A stretch of DNA of 64,000 bases, from assembly GCA_963756185.1 (NCBI GenBank), contig CAVWMS010000011.1, forward strand, positions 1 to 64,000. Reading direction: 5' to 3'. This document shows positions 18,733 to 28,379 of this stretch, piece after piece (positions within the stretch are counted from its first letter, which is position 1; each line of letters starts with the position of its first letter). Origin of the DNA: DATAXI01 sp963756185 (GTDB lineage Bacteria > Verrucomicrobiota > Verrucomicrobiia > Chthoniobacterales > Chthoniobacteraceae). The notes below the pieces were generated by a model, which ran no database searches, was not told where the DNA came from, and saw nothing but the letters and a program-made list of their open reading frames with translations. A program made the position numbers and the translations under genes.

Positions 18733-19422
18733 ATGAGCAAGTGGGATGCGGACGCGGTGAAGGCGCTTCGTGCGGCGGTGTTCAAGCAGGACGGGTCGGT
18801 CGTGGAAGTGCTGCGCGGACGGCTGACCGATGACGTTCTGCAGCTAGCGGGTGATGGACTACTCCGCGCCGTCGCCCAGGACGTGGAGAACGCGGACGAA
18901 CTGGCCGCGCAATGTGCGGCGGCGTTGAGGGAGCGGGGCTGGAGTGGGGACGAAGAGCTCGCCGGCCAGCTTCAGGCAGCACTCGACACCGGTGCGACGC
19001 CGCTACTTCGCCCGCTCCCAGTCGATCTGGAGGAGCTGGCGTCATTACTGGAAGGTGGTTCGCTCTGCGGCGGCGGCCGGATTGACCTGAAGACCGGCGG
19101 CTGCTGGCCGGACAACCTGGAGTACGACGAGGACGACGCCGACGAGGCCGACGAGGATCAGGACCGCTGGCTCTACGTAGAGCCCGTCGGTTCGCGCGAG
19201 GCCTACCAGGACATGGAGTTGTTCATCGCCACGGCGAAAGATTCAGCAATCGCCGACCGGCTCAAGATCGCGATCAACGGAAAGGGTGCGTTTCGTCGGT
19301 TCAAAGACGTGCTCGCGCGGTGGCCCGACGAGCTGCAGCGCTACTACGTGCTGTCCGATGAGCGCAAGCGCGGCCGCGCCCGCGCCTGGCTCGCTGTCGA
19401 AGGCTATCGACCAGCAACATGA
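18733..19422 (+). CDS. UPF0158 family protein
   Basis: A 229-residue protein with the UPF0158 pattern: a long acidic linker (EYDEDDADEADEDQDRW, residues about 131-147), then VEPVGSREAYQDMELFIA and INGKGAFRRFKDVLARWP near the C-terminus. The function is unknown; no membrane segment or signal is visible. The reading frame is intact. It lies between the broken 13E12 gene and dapB. Confidence 0.75.
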   Translation: MSKWDADAVKALRAAVFKQDGSVVEVLRGRLTDDVLQLAGDGLLRAVAQDVENADELAAQCAAALRERGWSGDEELAGQLQAALDTGATPLLRPLPVDLEELASLLEGGSLCGGGRIDLKTGGCWPDNLEYDEDDADEADEDQDRWLYVEPVGSREAYQDMELFIATAKDSAIADRLKIAINGKGAFRRFKDVLARWPDELQRYYVLSDERKRGRARAWLAVEGYRPAT

Positions 19423-19512
19423 CGCGAGGGTGCGCAGAATGCCGTTCGCACCGGCGCGTCGGCGTGCAAACGCGCACGCTCGCGTGGGAGCGGCCCCGTC
19501 TAGGGTGAAGCC

Positions 19513-20250
19513 ATGCGGGTAGGAGTGCTGGGATCGAAGGGCAAAGTCGGCGCGACAATGGCGCAGGCGGTGCAGGCCGCCGAGGATTTGACCCTGTCCG
19601 CCGAGGTCGACGCCGGTGATGCACTGAGCCTGCTGACCGACAACAAAACCGAGGTCGTCATCGACTTCACCCATCCCGATGTCGTGATGGACAATCTGAA
19701 GTTCTTGATCGACAACGGGATTCATGGCGTCGTCGGAACTACCGGCTTCACCGACGAACGGCTGCAAAAGGTCCGGGCGTGGCTGGCCGCCAAACCGGGC
19801 GTCGCTGCGCTCATCGCGCCCAACTTCGCGATCGGAGCGGTGCTGTCCATGCATTTCGCCAGGCAGGCTGCGCCCTTCTACGAGTCGGTCGAGGTCATCG
19901 AACTGCATCACCCGCACAAGGCGGACGCCCCATCGGGAACCGCGGCCCGGACTGCCACGCTGATCGCCGAGGCACGAAAGGAGCTGCCGCCCAACCCCGA
20001 TGCCACCACTACGAGCTTGCCGGGCGCCCGCGGCGCCGATGTCGACGGCATCCCGGTGCACTCGGTGCGGCTGGCCGGGCTGGTGGCTCATCAGGAAGTG
20101 TTGTTCGGCACCGCGGGGGAGACCCTGACGATCCGGCACGACAGCATGGACCGCACCTCGTTCGTGCCTGGCGTGCTGTTGGCGGTACGCCGGGTCGCCG
20201 AACATCCGGGCCTGACGGTAGGAATTGAATCTCTACTGAACCTGCAATGA
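19513..20250 (+). CDS. dapB: 4-hydroxy-tetrahydrodipicolinate reductase
   Basis: NAD(P)H-dependent step of lysine and diaminopimelate synthesis. The 245 residues match mycobacterial DapB: MRVGVLGSKGKVG nucleotide-binding loop, VIDFTHPDVVMDN, GVVGTTGFTDERL, APNFAIGAVLSM, and the catalytic ELHHPHKADAPSGTA. The frame is intact. Its stop overlaps the ATG of the next gene by four bases (ATGA), so the two are translationally coupled. Confidence 0.96.
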   Translation: MRVGVLGSKGKVGATMAQAVQAAEDLTLSAEVDAGDALSLLTDNKTEVVIDFTHPDVVMDNLKFLIDNGIHGVVGTTGFTDERLQKVRAWLAAKPGVAALIAPNFAIGAVLSMHFARQAAPFYESVEVIELHHPHKADAPSGTAARTATLIAEARKELPPNPDATTTSLPGARGADVDGIPVHSVRLAGLVAHQEVLFGTAGETLTIRHDSMDRTSFVPGVLLAVRRVAEHPGLTVGIESLLNLQ

Positions 20251-20711
20251 CCGGGGCGTCGCGCAGTGTGCGCATCCAACTGATGATCGCGTTCATGTGC
20301 GCGGCGCTGCTGGTGTACATCGTGTTGCTCGGCCGGACCGCGATCCTGATGATTGCCTCCGGGCGTGCCGTCGCCGTCGTTTTGGGTATTTCCCTGTTGA
20401 TCCTGCCGGCCATCGGTTGCTGGGCGATGATTGCCACTTTGCGCGCCGGCTTCGCCCATCAGAAGCTGGCCCGGCTCGTCGCCGAAGACGGGATGGAGCT
20501 CGACGTGAGCGCGTTGCCGCGACGGCCTTCCGGGCGCATCGAGCGCGACGCCGCCGACGCCCTGTTCGACACGGTCCGTGCTGAACTGGACGGCGACCCG
20601 CACAACTGGCGGCGCTGGTATCGGCTGGCGCGCGCCTACGACTACGCCGGAGACCGCGGCCGCGCGCGGGAAGCCATGAGGAAAGCCGTCGAACTGCAGG
20701 GTCGCGAATGA
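20247..20711 (+). CDS. Membrane protein downstream of dapB (Rv2772c-like)
   Basis: 154 residues with two N-terminal membrane segments (LMIAFMCAALLVYIVLLG and VAVVLGISLLILPAIGCWAM) and a soluble C-terminal part with a TPR-like helix pair (DPHNWRRWYRLARAYDYAG, REAMRKAVELQ). It overlaps dapB by four bases, and the next gene starts inside its end, giving a dapB-membrane protein-flavodoxin cluster as in M. tuberculosis. Function unknown. Confidence 0.82.
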   Translation: MTGASRSVRIQLMIAFMCAALLVYIVLLGRTAILMIASGRAVAVVLGISLLILPAIGCWAMIATLRAGFAHQKLARLVAEDGMELDVSALPRRPSGRIERDAADALFDTVRAELDGDPHNWRRWYRLARAYDYAGDRGRAREAMRKAVELQGRE

Positions 20712-20890
20712 GCAAGACGCTGTTGATAATTCACCACACTCCGTCGCCGTATATGCAGCGAGATGTTCGAGGCGGTGGTCTCCGGGGCAACCGATCCCGA
20801 GATCGAGGGTGTGGAGGTCGTGCGGCGACCGGCGCTGGCGGTCGCGCCGGTCGACATGCTTGAGGCTGACGGCTACCTGCTGCGCAGCCC
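20708..20890 (+). pseudogene. Flavodoxin/NAD(P)H-dehydrogenase-like gene, 5' fragment (Rv2771c-like)
   Basis: ATG 20,708 (overlapping the previous stop) reads MSKTLLIIHHTPSPYMQ, then after a slip EMFEAVVSGATDPEIEGVEVV and MLEADGYLLRSP. This is the first third of a flavodoxin-like oxidoreductase. At about 20,890 the similarity stops and an unrelated membrane-protein tail follows, so the rest of the gene has been deleted. Confidence 0.72.
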
Positions 20891-21087
20891 ACCCCGTCTG
20901 GCTGTTGATTGTCAGCGGCTTGCTGTTGGCTCGCGCAGGCTGGCTCTCCATGGCCGGTGCTGCAATCGTCACCGTCCCGCTTGCCGTCCTCGGCGGTCGT
21001 CGGTGGCATCGCGCTGGCGTTCCTCGGCGGCTCATCGCAGCCACGGTCAGCTCCCTTGCGGGCAAGTTCGTCTGCATCGGCGAATGA
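20891..21087 (+). pseudogene. C-terminal fragment of a membrane protein
   Basis: The frame entering at 20,891 reads HPVWLLIVSGLLLARAGWLS. It resembles FPAWVLVVSGLLLVRAGPF, the C-terminus of the membrane protein encoded at 21,201-21,875. This looks like the tail of a second, related gene joined to the flavodoxin fragment by a deletion. Confidence 0.6.
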
Positions 21088-21200
21088 CGGCGCAAATGGG
21101 CAACTCGTCTGTGATTTCTGGGCCGATGTATCGGCTGGCTGCGGCTGGTCGAGGTAACTAAAGCCCGCCTGCCGCGCAAGCCCGATGACAGGATGACACT

Positions 21201-21875
21201 ATGACAACGGCGTCTCAGCCCAGCCTTCGCCTATTGACGACACCCCGTGCGGCCGCACTGGCCGGTGTGTTGTTCGCTCTGCTGTTTGGTGCCGTGCTGA
21301 TCTTAATCCGAACTAAAATGCCCGAGGGCGTGCAGGGTTCGACTGAGTGGCTGACAAGTCGCCGCAGCGGGATCGCGACCGCAACGGTGCTGATGCCATT
21401 TGCCGGCATCAGCTTTCTTTGGTTCATCGGCGTGGTGCGCGACGGCTTGGGGCGTTACGAAGACCGCTTCTTCTCGACTGTCTTCCTGGGTAGCGGTTTG
21501 CTGTTTCTGGCGATGATGTTCGTTTCAATGTCGGTGGCCGCCGGTCTGGTGGCGACAAACACAGGCGTGACGGACCCGGCCGCTCATGCTGAGATGATCG
21601 ATCTCGGGAAGATGGTTGTGTTGTCGTCCACCAAGACCTATGCGGTCCGGATGGCCGCGGTGTTCATGATGTCGCTCGCGACGATCTGGTTGAGGACGGG
21701 CTTGATGCCACGCTGGCTCGTTGGCCTCAGCTATTTTGCTGCAGTCGCCGTGCTTCTCGCAAGCGACCTCAGCATGTGGGTAACGATGACGTTTCCCGCA
21801 TGGGTGCTGGTGGTTAGCGGCTTGTTATTGGTCCGCGCTGGGCCGTTCGAGGAACTCAGGGCTGGCGACCATTGA
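21201..21875 (+). CDS. Multi-pass membrane protein, unknown function
   Basis: 224 residues with about six hydrophobic segments: AALAGVLFALLFGAVLILI, IATATVLMPFAGISFLWFIG, FLGSGLLFLAMMFVSMSVAA, VRMAAVFMMSLATIWL, FAAVAVLLASDLSMW and FPAWVLVVSGLLLV. ATG 21,201 follows a short gap. I do not recognise the family. A partial relative of its last segment lies just upstream at about 20,891. Confidence 0.7.
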   Translation: MTTASQPSLRLLTTPRAAALAGVLFALLFGAVLILIRTKMPEGVQGSTEWLTSRRSGIATATVLMPFAGISFLWFIGVVRDGLGRYEDRFFSTVFLGSGLLFLAMMFVSMSVAAGLVATNTGVTDPAAHAEMIDLGKMVVLSSTKTYAVRMAAVFMMSLATIWLRTGLMPRWLVGLSYFAAVAVLLASDLSMWVTMTFPAWVLVVSGLLLVRAGPFEELRAGDH

Positions 21876-22009
21876 CCGACTGGTACCGGCAGATGAACAG
21901 CGACGAAATGATCGTTGGCTAGCCAATTTGTCGTCGGCGAAAGCGGGATCTGGGCGATGCCCGGGGAGTAGTGTTCGCGCACACCGGAGCAAGTGGATGG
22001 GGAACGAAG

Positions 22010-22569
22010 ATGCCGGCGAGAAATCACGACTGGAGCAAGCCCGCGGCGATGGCCATTCCTAAGGAGGGGTACTTCGAGCTCGAGCGAGGCAGGTACGGTC
22101 CGGTCTATCCAAGAACTCCTGCCTGCTATGGCTTTTCGATCATCGCGAAGGTCAAAGAGGGGCGCGAAGAGGCCGTCCGCGCGTACGGCAAGCAGATCGA
22201 GGAAGCGATTGCAGGGAGTCCCGACGTGCTCGCCCCGTTGCGGCTGCACTATTTGCGGTGGGTACTGTTCGATGTCGGTTCGGGATTGCATTTTCAGTAC
22301 CAGGGCATCTTCGACACCGATTTCGACAAGTACACCGAGGATGCGGTGCGATGTTCAGCGCGACCGGGATCACCACGGTGTTCACCAACCTCGAGGGATT
22401 CCCGGAGGACTGGAAAGAGAATCCAGACGCCTTCATGAAGTTCGTTCGTGAGCACCAGTGCCCTAGTTTCCTGGAGTACGGGGAGTACCCGTACGTCACC
22501 GCCGACGAGATCAAAAAGGCCCTGCGGCTCAAAGCGGCGTTCTCCGACATGCTCGACCAAATGCAATGA
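22010..22569 (+). CDS. Hypothetical protein paired with DyP peroxidase, one frameshift
   Basis: Starts MPARNHDWSKPAAMAIPKEG and contains FSIIAKVKEGREEAVRAYGK, LHYLRWVLFD and, after a slip near 22,348 (one missing G), FSATGITTVFTNLEGFPEDW and FLEYGEYPYVTADEIKKALR. The ferredoxin-like KVKEGREEA segment suggests an alpha/beta dimeric-barrel fold, the fold also used by DyP peroxidases. It lies 21 bases before the peroxidase gene and probably works with it. Function unknown. Confidence 0.7.
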
Positions 22570-22590
22570 TCCGCACCGAAACGTGCACCG

Positions 22591-23683
22591 ATGCTTGAGT
22601 TGGAGGACATACAGCATATTCTGCTGACCCGCACGCCGGCGATGACCGGGCCGCTACGAGTTCCTGTCATTCGACGACCCGGCCGGCGGCCGGGCGTGGC
22701 TGTCCGAGCTGATCGCCAGGGTCGACTCGGCGGCGACGGCGCAAGCCTCGATGGACAGCACCAAGCGGTGGATCACGCTGGCGTTCACGTGGAACGGCTT
22801 GCGGGCCCTCGGAGTGCCCGAGGAATCCCTGGCAACTTTCCCGGAGGAGTTTCGCCAGGGCATGGCGGCTCGGGCAGACATCTTCGGCGATACCGGGGCT
22901 AACCACCCTGACAACTGGGTGGGCGGACTGGCAGGCGGTGACTTGCACGCGATCGCGATCCTGTTCGCTCGCGATGACGCCGAACATGCGCGGGCCACGG
23001 GGGTACACGACAAGCTTGTGGCCCGGTGCGACGGTGTGCGCAGTCTGTCGGTGTTGGATTTGAACGCGACGCCGCCATTCAATTACGCACATGATCACTT
23101 CGGGTTCCGGGACAGGTTGTCGCAGCCGGTGATCGAGGGCTCGGGTGAAGAGCCGACGCCGGGGTCGGGCGCGCCGCTGAAGCCGGGCGAGTTCATCCTC
23201 GGCTATCCCGACGAGCACGGGTCGCCCGATCTGCCGCAGCCAGAAGTCCTGTGCCGCAATGGAAGCTACATGGCCTACCGGCGGTTGCAGGAGCACGTTG
23301 GACTGTTCCGCGACTATCTGCAGGAGCACGCCGACACGCCGGACGATCAGGAATTGCTCGCCGCGAAGTTCATGGGCCGCTGGCGCAGCGGTGCCCCACT
23401 GGTGTTGGCACCGGACAAGGACGATCCCGAGCTGGGCGCGGACCCTATGCGCAACAACGACTTCAACTATAAGGAGATGGATCCGCACGGGTATGCTTGC
23501 CCGCTGGGATCGCATGCGCGACGCCTCAACCCGCGCGACACTGCGCACAACATGAACCGGCACAGGATAATTCGCCGCGGTGCTACCTACGGTCCGGCAT
23601 TGCCCGAGGGCGCGCCCGACGACGGTGTGGATCGCGGCATCGCCGCGTTCATCATCTGCGCCAGCCTGGTCCGTCAGTTCGAG
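22591..23683 (+). pseudogene. DyP-type heme peroxidase, cut off at its 3' side
   Basis: Begins MLELEDIQHILLTRTPAMTG, slips near 22,655, then FLSFDDPAGGRAWLSELIA, FGFRDRLSQPVIEG (the GxxDG region, here with R), GEFILGYPDEHG, and CPLGSHARRLNPRD with the proximal heme His region and RHRIIRRGATYGP. The protein stops being DyP-like after AAFIICASLVRQFE at 23,683, roughly 100 residues short of the usual end. The following codons belong to a serine-recombinase fragment read on the other strand. This is the first clear end of the mycobacterial sequence. Confidence 0.82.
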
Positions 23684-24015
23684 AACTTGTACCGTCGGTC
23701 ACCGACCATGTAGGGCGGGAAGGTCTTGGCGGGATTTATAACGATTTGCTTCACGACGAGCTGGAGCAGTGACCGTCGCCAGCTGGTTGGGTTGGCCTCC
23801 CATGCCGATCGAAGCGTCTGGCCAACATCCAGTTTGACCGACGTAGAGGCCGTCAAAGCGGCGATCTCGCTATCGATGCGTAATAACTCAGCTTCGCCCG
23901 TTTGCTTCGCCCTGGCGAGCTGTGAGCGGTCGAGGAGGCCACTGGCGTAGTCATCGAGCAGACCCTCGATGCGTAGGCGCTGATGCTGGCGTTGGCTGAG
24001 CAATTCAGCAAGACC
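23684..24015 (-). pseudogene. Serine recombinase, C-terminal fragment
   Basis: On the minus strand the coiled-coil part (LLSQRQHQRLRIEGLLDDY, LARAKQTGEAELLRIDSEIA) and the distal strand (SLLQLVVKQIVINPAK) are those found at the C-terminal side of large serine recombinases. The N-terminal catalytic domain and zinc ribbon are missing, and the last residues are cut at the junction at 23,683. It could be the edge of an integrated element, but a chimeric join fits equally well. Confidence 0.6.
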
Positions 24016-24059
24016 GTGTCGCGATCCGCGACCTAATCGACGCCCGGGCACATTGCGCC

Positions 24060-24519
24060 GATCGACGACTGCCCCGAGATCAAGCGGAGTTATTCACCCC
24101 TGATGGCACCGTCACTGTGTACACAGGCGACCCCGCAAGCCACGAACCCGCTCAGGAATTCCGCGCTCGCCGAAGCGTTCAAAGTCCTCGACAATTATGA
24201 CGCCACCACCCACTTCAACGGTCAGAGCACCATCAGCCTCGACGGCGACCTCGCCACTGGCAAGACGTATTGCCTGGCCCACCACCTTTGGACCGAGAAC
24301 GGGCAGCGAATCCTCATGGTCATGTTCATTCGTTACCTGGACACCTTCGTTCGCCAAAACGGCGACTGGCGTTTCGCCAAACGGCAACTAGTCATCGACT
24401 GGACCGACAAGCGCCCCCTCCGACCCTCAATAACCTCTAACCCCCCGTCGACCCACACACGAGGTATCTCAAGCGGGCTCCCGACCCCCGCCAGTCACCC
24501 CTACCACCTTCGGCCCTGA
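24060..24519 (+). pseudogene. SnoaL/NTF2-like protein, partial and frameshifted
   Basis: Two frames together read ELFTPDGTVTVYTGDPASHE, then ALAEAFKVLDNYDATTHFNG, AYCLAHH-like LAHHLWTENGQRILMVMFIR and WRFAKRQLVIDWTDKRP. This is the pattern of an actinobacterial SnoaL-like (NTF2-fold) protein. The N-terminal part is missing or scrambled before about 24,060, and the frame slips near 24,165. Substrate unknown. Confidence 0.6.
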
Positions 24520-24777
24520 CCCTCCCTCGAGCAGCCCCCCTCACCCCCTCGAGCTCTGCTTTTGAGCTCGCTAGGCCACCGTCTCGGGCCGCTCAGGCCG
24601 CCTCCTGCGCCACGTAGGCTCGCTGGGGCCAGCAACTAGCTCCAGGCGGCCGTCCAGACGCTGAAACGCGCCTGTCCCACCCCCGGTCGCGGCCCGGTTG
24701 TCAGAGCTGTGGTCCGAGCCGGTCAGGGTGGCCCGAAACCGGTGGTACACATGGCCGGCCGGACCGTACAGTCGCAT
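24520..24777. other. Stretch without a recognised gene
   Basis: Pyrimidine-rich, C-runs at 24,530-24,550, then mixed sequence up to the methyltransferase start. Nothing is recognised here. Confidence 0.3.
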
Positions 24778-25536
24778 ATGGCACCGTTCGACTTTGACGC
24801 TGTCTTCGGCGAGGACTACCTGCATTTCTACCTGCCGCTGCTCGACGAGGACCGCAACCGGGCCGAGGCCGAGGAGGTAGTCGAGACCCTGGGCCTGCGC
24901 CCCGGTGACCGGGTCCTCGACGCCCCTTGCGGGCACGGGCGGATCTCCAACCTCCTGGCCGCCCGAGGGATCGTCGTCGTAGGCGTGGACACTTCGGGCT
25001 TGTTCTTGCAAAAAGCCAAAACAGATGCGGCAAATGCCGGGGTTTCGGTCGACTACCGGGCTGGCGACTTGCGGGACTTGCCCCTCGGCCCCAACGAAGG
25101 CTTCGACGCCGTCCTCAACTGGTTCACTTCCTTCGGCTACTTCGACGACGACGGCAACCAGCGGGTGCTGCGTGAGTTCCACCGAGCGTTGCGCCCAGGC
25201 GGGCAGCTGCTGCTGGAGACCATCCATCGTGACGCCTTTGTCCGGGGCTTCACCCCTGCTCCCTTTGCCCACATGACTACCGCCGGGCCGGACGGTCGCG
25301 ACTTGCAGGCCGACAGGTCGACTTTCGAAGCCGAGACTGGGCTTCTGCAAACCGAGCGTACCGTTGTACGCGATGGGAAAGTGTCCCGATCGTTTTTCAG
25401 CGTTCGTCTCCTGGCGATCACCGAGCTTCGTGAGTGGCTGCGGGACGCTGGCTTTGGGCGAGTCGGTTTCCAGTCGCGCCATGGCCAGCCCCTAACCCTG
25501 GACACCCGACGGCTCGTGGTCCTGGCAGAAGCCTGA
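24778..25536 (+). CDS. Class I SAM-dependent methyltransferase
   Basis: 252 residues from ATG 24,778 (a GTG at 24,709 would add 23 residues). Motif I is VLDAPCGHGRISNLLAARG with the acidic end of strand 2 at VVGVDTSG. The later motifs are FDAVLNWFTSFGYF and LREFHRALRPGGQLLLE. The C-terminal part (SRSFFSVRLLAITELREWL) is like small-molecule methyltransferases of the UbiE/Methyltransf_11 or 25 type. The substrate cannot be told. The frame is intact. It stands alone among mobile-element remnants. Confidence 0.8.
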   Translation: MAPFDFDAVFGEDYLHFYLPLLDEDRNRAEAEEVVETLGLRPGDRVLDAPCGHGRISNLLAARGIVVVGVDTSGLFLQKAKTDAANAGVSVDYRAGDLRDLPLGPNEGFDAVLNWFTSFGYFDDDGNQRVLREFHRALRPGGQLLLETIHRDAFVRGFTPAPFAHMTTAGPDGRDLQADRSTFEAETGLLQTERTVVRDGKVSRSFFSVRLLAITELREWLRDAGFGRVGFQSRHGQPLTLDTRRLVVLAEA

Positions 25537-26439
25537 CCGCCCGAAGGACACCAGCGTTGCACAACGGGATGAAGTGACTCGAAGCTCCGATGACGCCCGT
25601 CCTTGAGGTCAGCGTGACGGTCACCATTTCGTTGTTGCGCGTGCTCCTGCCGGCAGTGGCTTGACGACGATTAAAAACGTGGGGTCGGACGGCGCCTGGG
25701 CGGTGGGCCCGATCGGCCGTGGTGTCGGTGCGCGTATTCCGTTAGCCGTCGGTGGCATTACTCGATCGCTGAAGCGGCATTCAAGATGGCGGAAGTGGGG
25801 CTATTTGAGGTGCGGCGTGCCAAGTGTCGTTGCCCACGGTGGCACCGGCTGCGAGGGCAACCCGCAGATCCGGGAAAGGAGAGGACGCACCGATGCCCAA
25901 ACAAACGAGCGAGCGCGACCGAGCGATCGAGGTCCAAGGCCACCGTGAGACGGAGCTCCGGCCGGGATCAGCGTGGCCCGGAGCGCAGCGTCTGCCTGCC
26001 CCAAGTCCCCAGCGCCACACGCTCGCCAGCGGCGGGTGTCAGAGCGGGCTCGTGCTCGGCGATGTCTGCTCCGGCGGGCCTTCTGATCGGCCCTTGTGGC
26101 CGGGTTGCTGTGGCCGGCCTCGAGAGGGGCCGTCGTCAGCCGTAAAGTCACCAGTCAGACCGCCAGCACGTCCTTTCGTATTTTGCGTCTGCCGGCCACC
26201 TGGTTTGCGTGCGTCTATGTTGGGGTCATGGGCAATGGGCGGACGGCTCCGCCCGGTCATCGGGGAGCCAGCGAGGGGACATCGGCCATGCGGGCACCGG
26301 TGGCCGAGCGGCAACTGGGCTCTGACAGGCCCGCTAGCGCTCATATCGTCAATAACCAACAAACCAGCGCCGTGGCCCTGGGCGACGCCAGCTTGCTACT
26401 GCGGCGCAGCGCGCCGCGGGCAACCGCGCCGTCGTCTCG
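25537..26439. other. 0.9 kb without a supported gene
   Basis: Open frames here are uninterrupted only because of high GC and give Arg/Pro/Ala-rich products with no recognisable motif. A stretch around 25,865-25,900 (AAAGGAGAGGACGCACCGATG) looks like a ribosome site and start, but the protein after it shows no family features. Confidence 0.3.
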
Positions 26440-27824
26440 TTGCTCCGCAGCCGGACGTCGCCCCGTTCAGTCAGCCTGCTGGGCGCGGGGCGGCTAGACG
26501 CCGGCCGGCTGAGACTCCAGCGCCAGATCAATGGGGCCTTGAACGCCGTCCCGCTAAATGCTCTTGCAGCGGAGCCTTTCCCTGACAACAGCGTGTTGTC
26601 AGCGCCGTTCTGTAACACCCTCCCGCTCATCATCGCCAAGGTCAACGCCCTGGGTCGCCTCATCGTCCAGTACAACGGCTTGGGCACCCTCCAGCTCCAG
26701 TTGAAGTTAGAGTTTCTCGGTGGCCGTCAGGGACAGGCCACGGCGCCCAAGCAGTCCAGAGCCATCATCCCCCGCATCCAGGGGCTACTGAGCAAATCGA
26801 CGAGTCGATGGAAAACCTCTACGACCCGACGGGCGACGCCGACCGGGCCGCGTACAGCGCACTTGTCAACCTGAAGGAGCAGGCTATAGCGCTCGCTGCC
26901 GACGTCAACCGCGAGGCGGCGACGTTGAAAGGAGTCGGCCGTGCCGGTGCCGGCGGCCGTCCCGACGCTAACGCCGAGAACGCCATAAACCAAAGCGTCG
27001 GGGGGCTGGGGTTGACCCAACAGGAATCGGACTTCAGCGCCGCCTTCGTCCAAAACCAGGGGGGTGGGTGGAAGGAACAGCGAGAGGCGCTCTCAGCCAT
27101 CTGGGCAAAGCGGGCCGGTCTGTTCCAGAACCTCACACCGGGCAAACAGCAGGGCGGTCCGGACATCGAGTACCGCACGACGGACGTGGGCGAGCCCCGG
27201 TACTGGGACCAAAAGACTATGTACACGGGCCACGAAGGCTTCGACGGACGCCTGATGGAGACCCACGGAAAGGCGACGGACCAGAACGGCAGGGGAGTGG
27301 GGCTCCTCCTGGACAGCACCTTCGAGAGCCCTCATAACTACGAAAAGAACTGGCTCGGCATCAATATGCTCATCCTCTCTGGACAGCTGCCACCGGAAGC
27401 GGTCAAGGAGGTCCGCGCCCCCAACCCGGCCGCCTTACGGTCAGAGATCCACGTCGTAATGACCCAGCAGTACCCCAATGGCGTCGAAAAAAATGTGAAG
27501 TGGGCCGAAGGTAAGTCCAACGGCCAGCAGGGCAACTTCTTGCAGATCCCCGCCCAGCAGCTGGGTGCGACGAACTACCAGGCGGTGAAGGCCGGTCAAG
27601 AGAATTCTTGGAGCCGTTACTCGAATAACCGGCAATGGTTGCCGGCCGGCGTTTACCACGAGTACCCCGTGAAGTGCGCGCAGCTCAGCGAAGGCTCGTG
27701 CCGGTTCGTATTGAGCGAAGACCGGGCGACCGTCTACCTGAGCGTGACCCACTACAAGGGCTATTCCGTGCAGCCCGCCCAGGGCGCCATGCAGGTCCGT
27801 AACCCGTTCTACTTGGTCGCATGA
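26440..27824 (+). CDS. Unrecognised protein, possible PD-(D/E)XK-like nuclease, one frameshift
   Basis: About 460 residues if a slip near 26,795 is bridged (IQGLL then EQIDESMENLYDPTGD). The start is uncertain (TTG 26,440 or later). The N-terminal half is helical and Gln/Leu-rich. The C-terminal half contains GGPDIEYRTTDVGEPRYWDQ followed by KTMY. An Asp, a spacer and then D-x-K resembles the active site of PD-(D/E)XK nucleases, as in many toxin domains, but this is only a motif-level resemblance. GLLLDSTFESPHNYEKNW and LPPEAVKEVRAPNPAALRSE follow. No signal peptide or membrane segment is seen. I do not recognise the family. Confidence 0.5.
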
Positions 27825-27834
27825 CTTGGCTGGC

Positions 27835-27995
27835 CGGCCAGCGCGGCGGCTGGGACCTTCGCTCGAGGGCCTCCGCTTCTACGACCTGCGCTCGGTAGCG
27901 GCGTCAGCGATGGTGGCCGCTGGCGTGGACGTGAAGCAGCCGACCCCAATGGCGCCACGTTGGACTGCTATACGCCGACCGGCGGTATGTAGTCT
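27835..27995 (+). pseudogene. Tyrosine recombinase, C-terminal remnant
   Basis: The segment GLRFYDLRSVAASAMVAAGVD closely follows the tyrosine-integrase pattern GLRFHDLRHTAASA, with the box II H-x-x-R altered (YDLR). It then loses frame before the LGH and catalytic Tyr region. It is a decayed end of an integrase. Confidence 0.55.
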
Positions 27996-28224
27996 CTCAG
28001 GCTTATACCGAACCCTGTGCCATAATGTCTGACCAACCCCCCGCATATCGGTCTTTCTTTGGACCTTTGACGGGACCGCATTAAGTGGTCCACATGATCT
28101 GTCGCCCAATCGCCGCCCTCTTCTGAGAATGACGGCCATCCCTCAAGGAGGAAGATGCCGCACTCGTACCGACCTGATTTAAGGGTAATGGTCATAGCAG
28201 CGCGTCCGGTTGGGCGGTGCGGAA

Positions 28225-28327
28225 TGCGCAAGGTAGCGTAATCCGGCGGAAAACGAACACCGGTTCCGACGCAAAGCGGACAGCGTTCCGGACTTATCCG
28301 GACAAGGTTCCGGCTGAAAGCGGACAC
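28225..28327 (-). repeat. Direct repeats resembling IS21-type terminal repeats
   Basis: On the minus strand the motifs GTGTCCGCTTTCAGCCGGAA, CTGTCCGCTTTGCGTCGGAA and GTGTTCGTTTTCCGCCGG follow each other at 28,327-28,225. Repeated TGTCCGCTTT-type motifs are typical of IS21-family ends, where IstA binds. Their orientation would suit the right end of an element to the left, so they may belong to a remnant and not to the istA/istB pair on the right. Confidence 0.5.
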
Positions 28328-28379
28328 CTCACCTAAGCCTCATCGGGGGGGCGGCGCCCTGGTCCACCCAGGAGGGGCA

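Noticed and set aside
25824..26585. Open frame of 253 codons
   Set aside because: Composition is that of GC-rich non-coding frames (Arg/Pro/Ala/Gly) and no motif or family pattern is visible despite a decent ribosome site.
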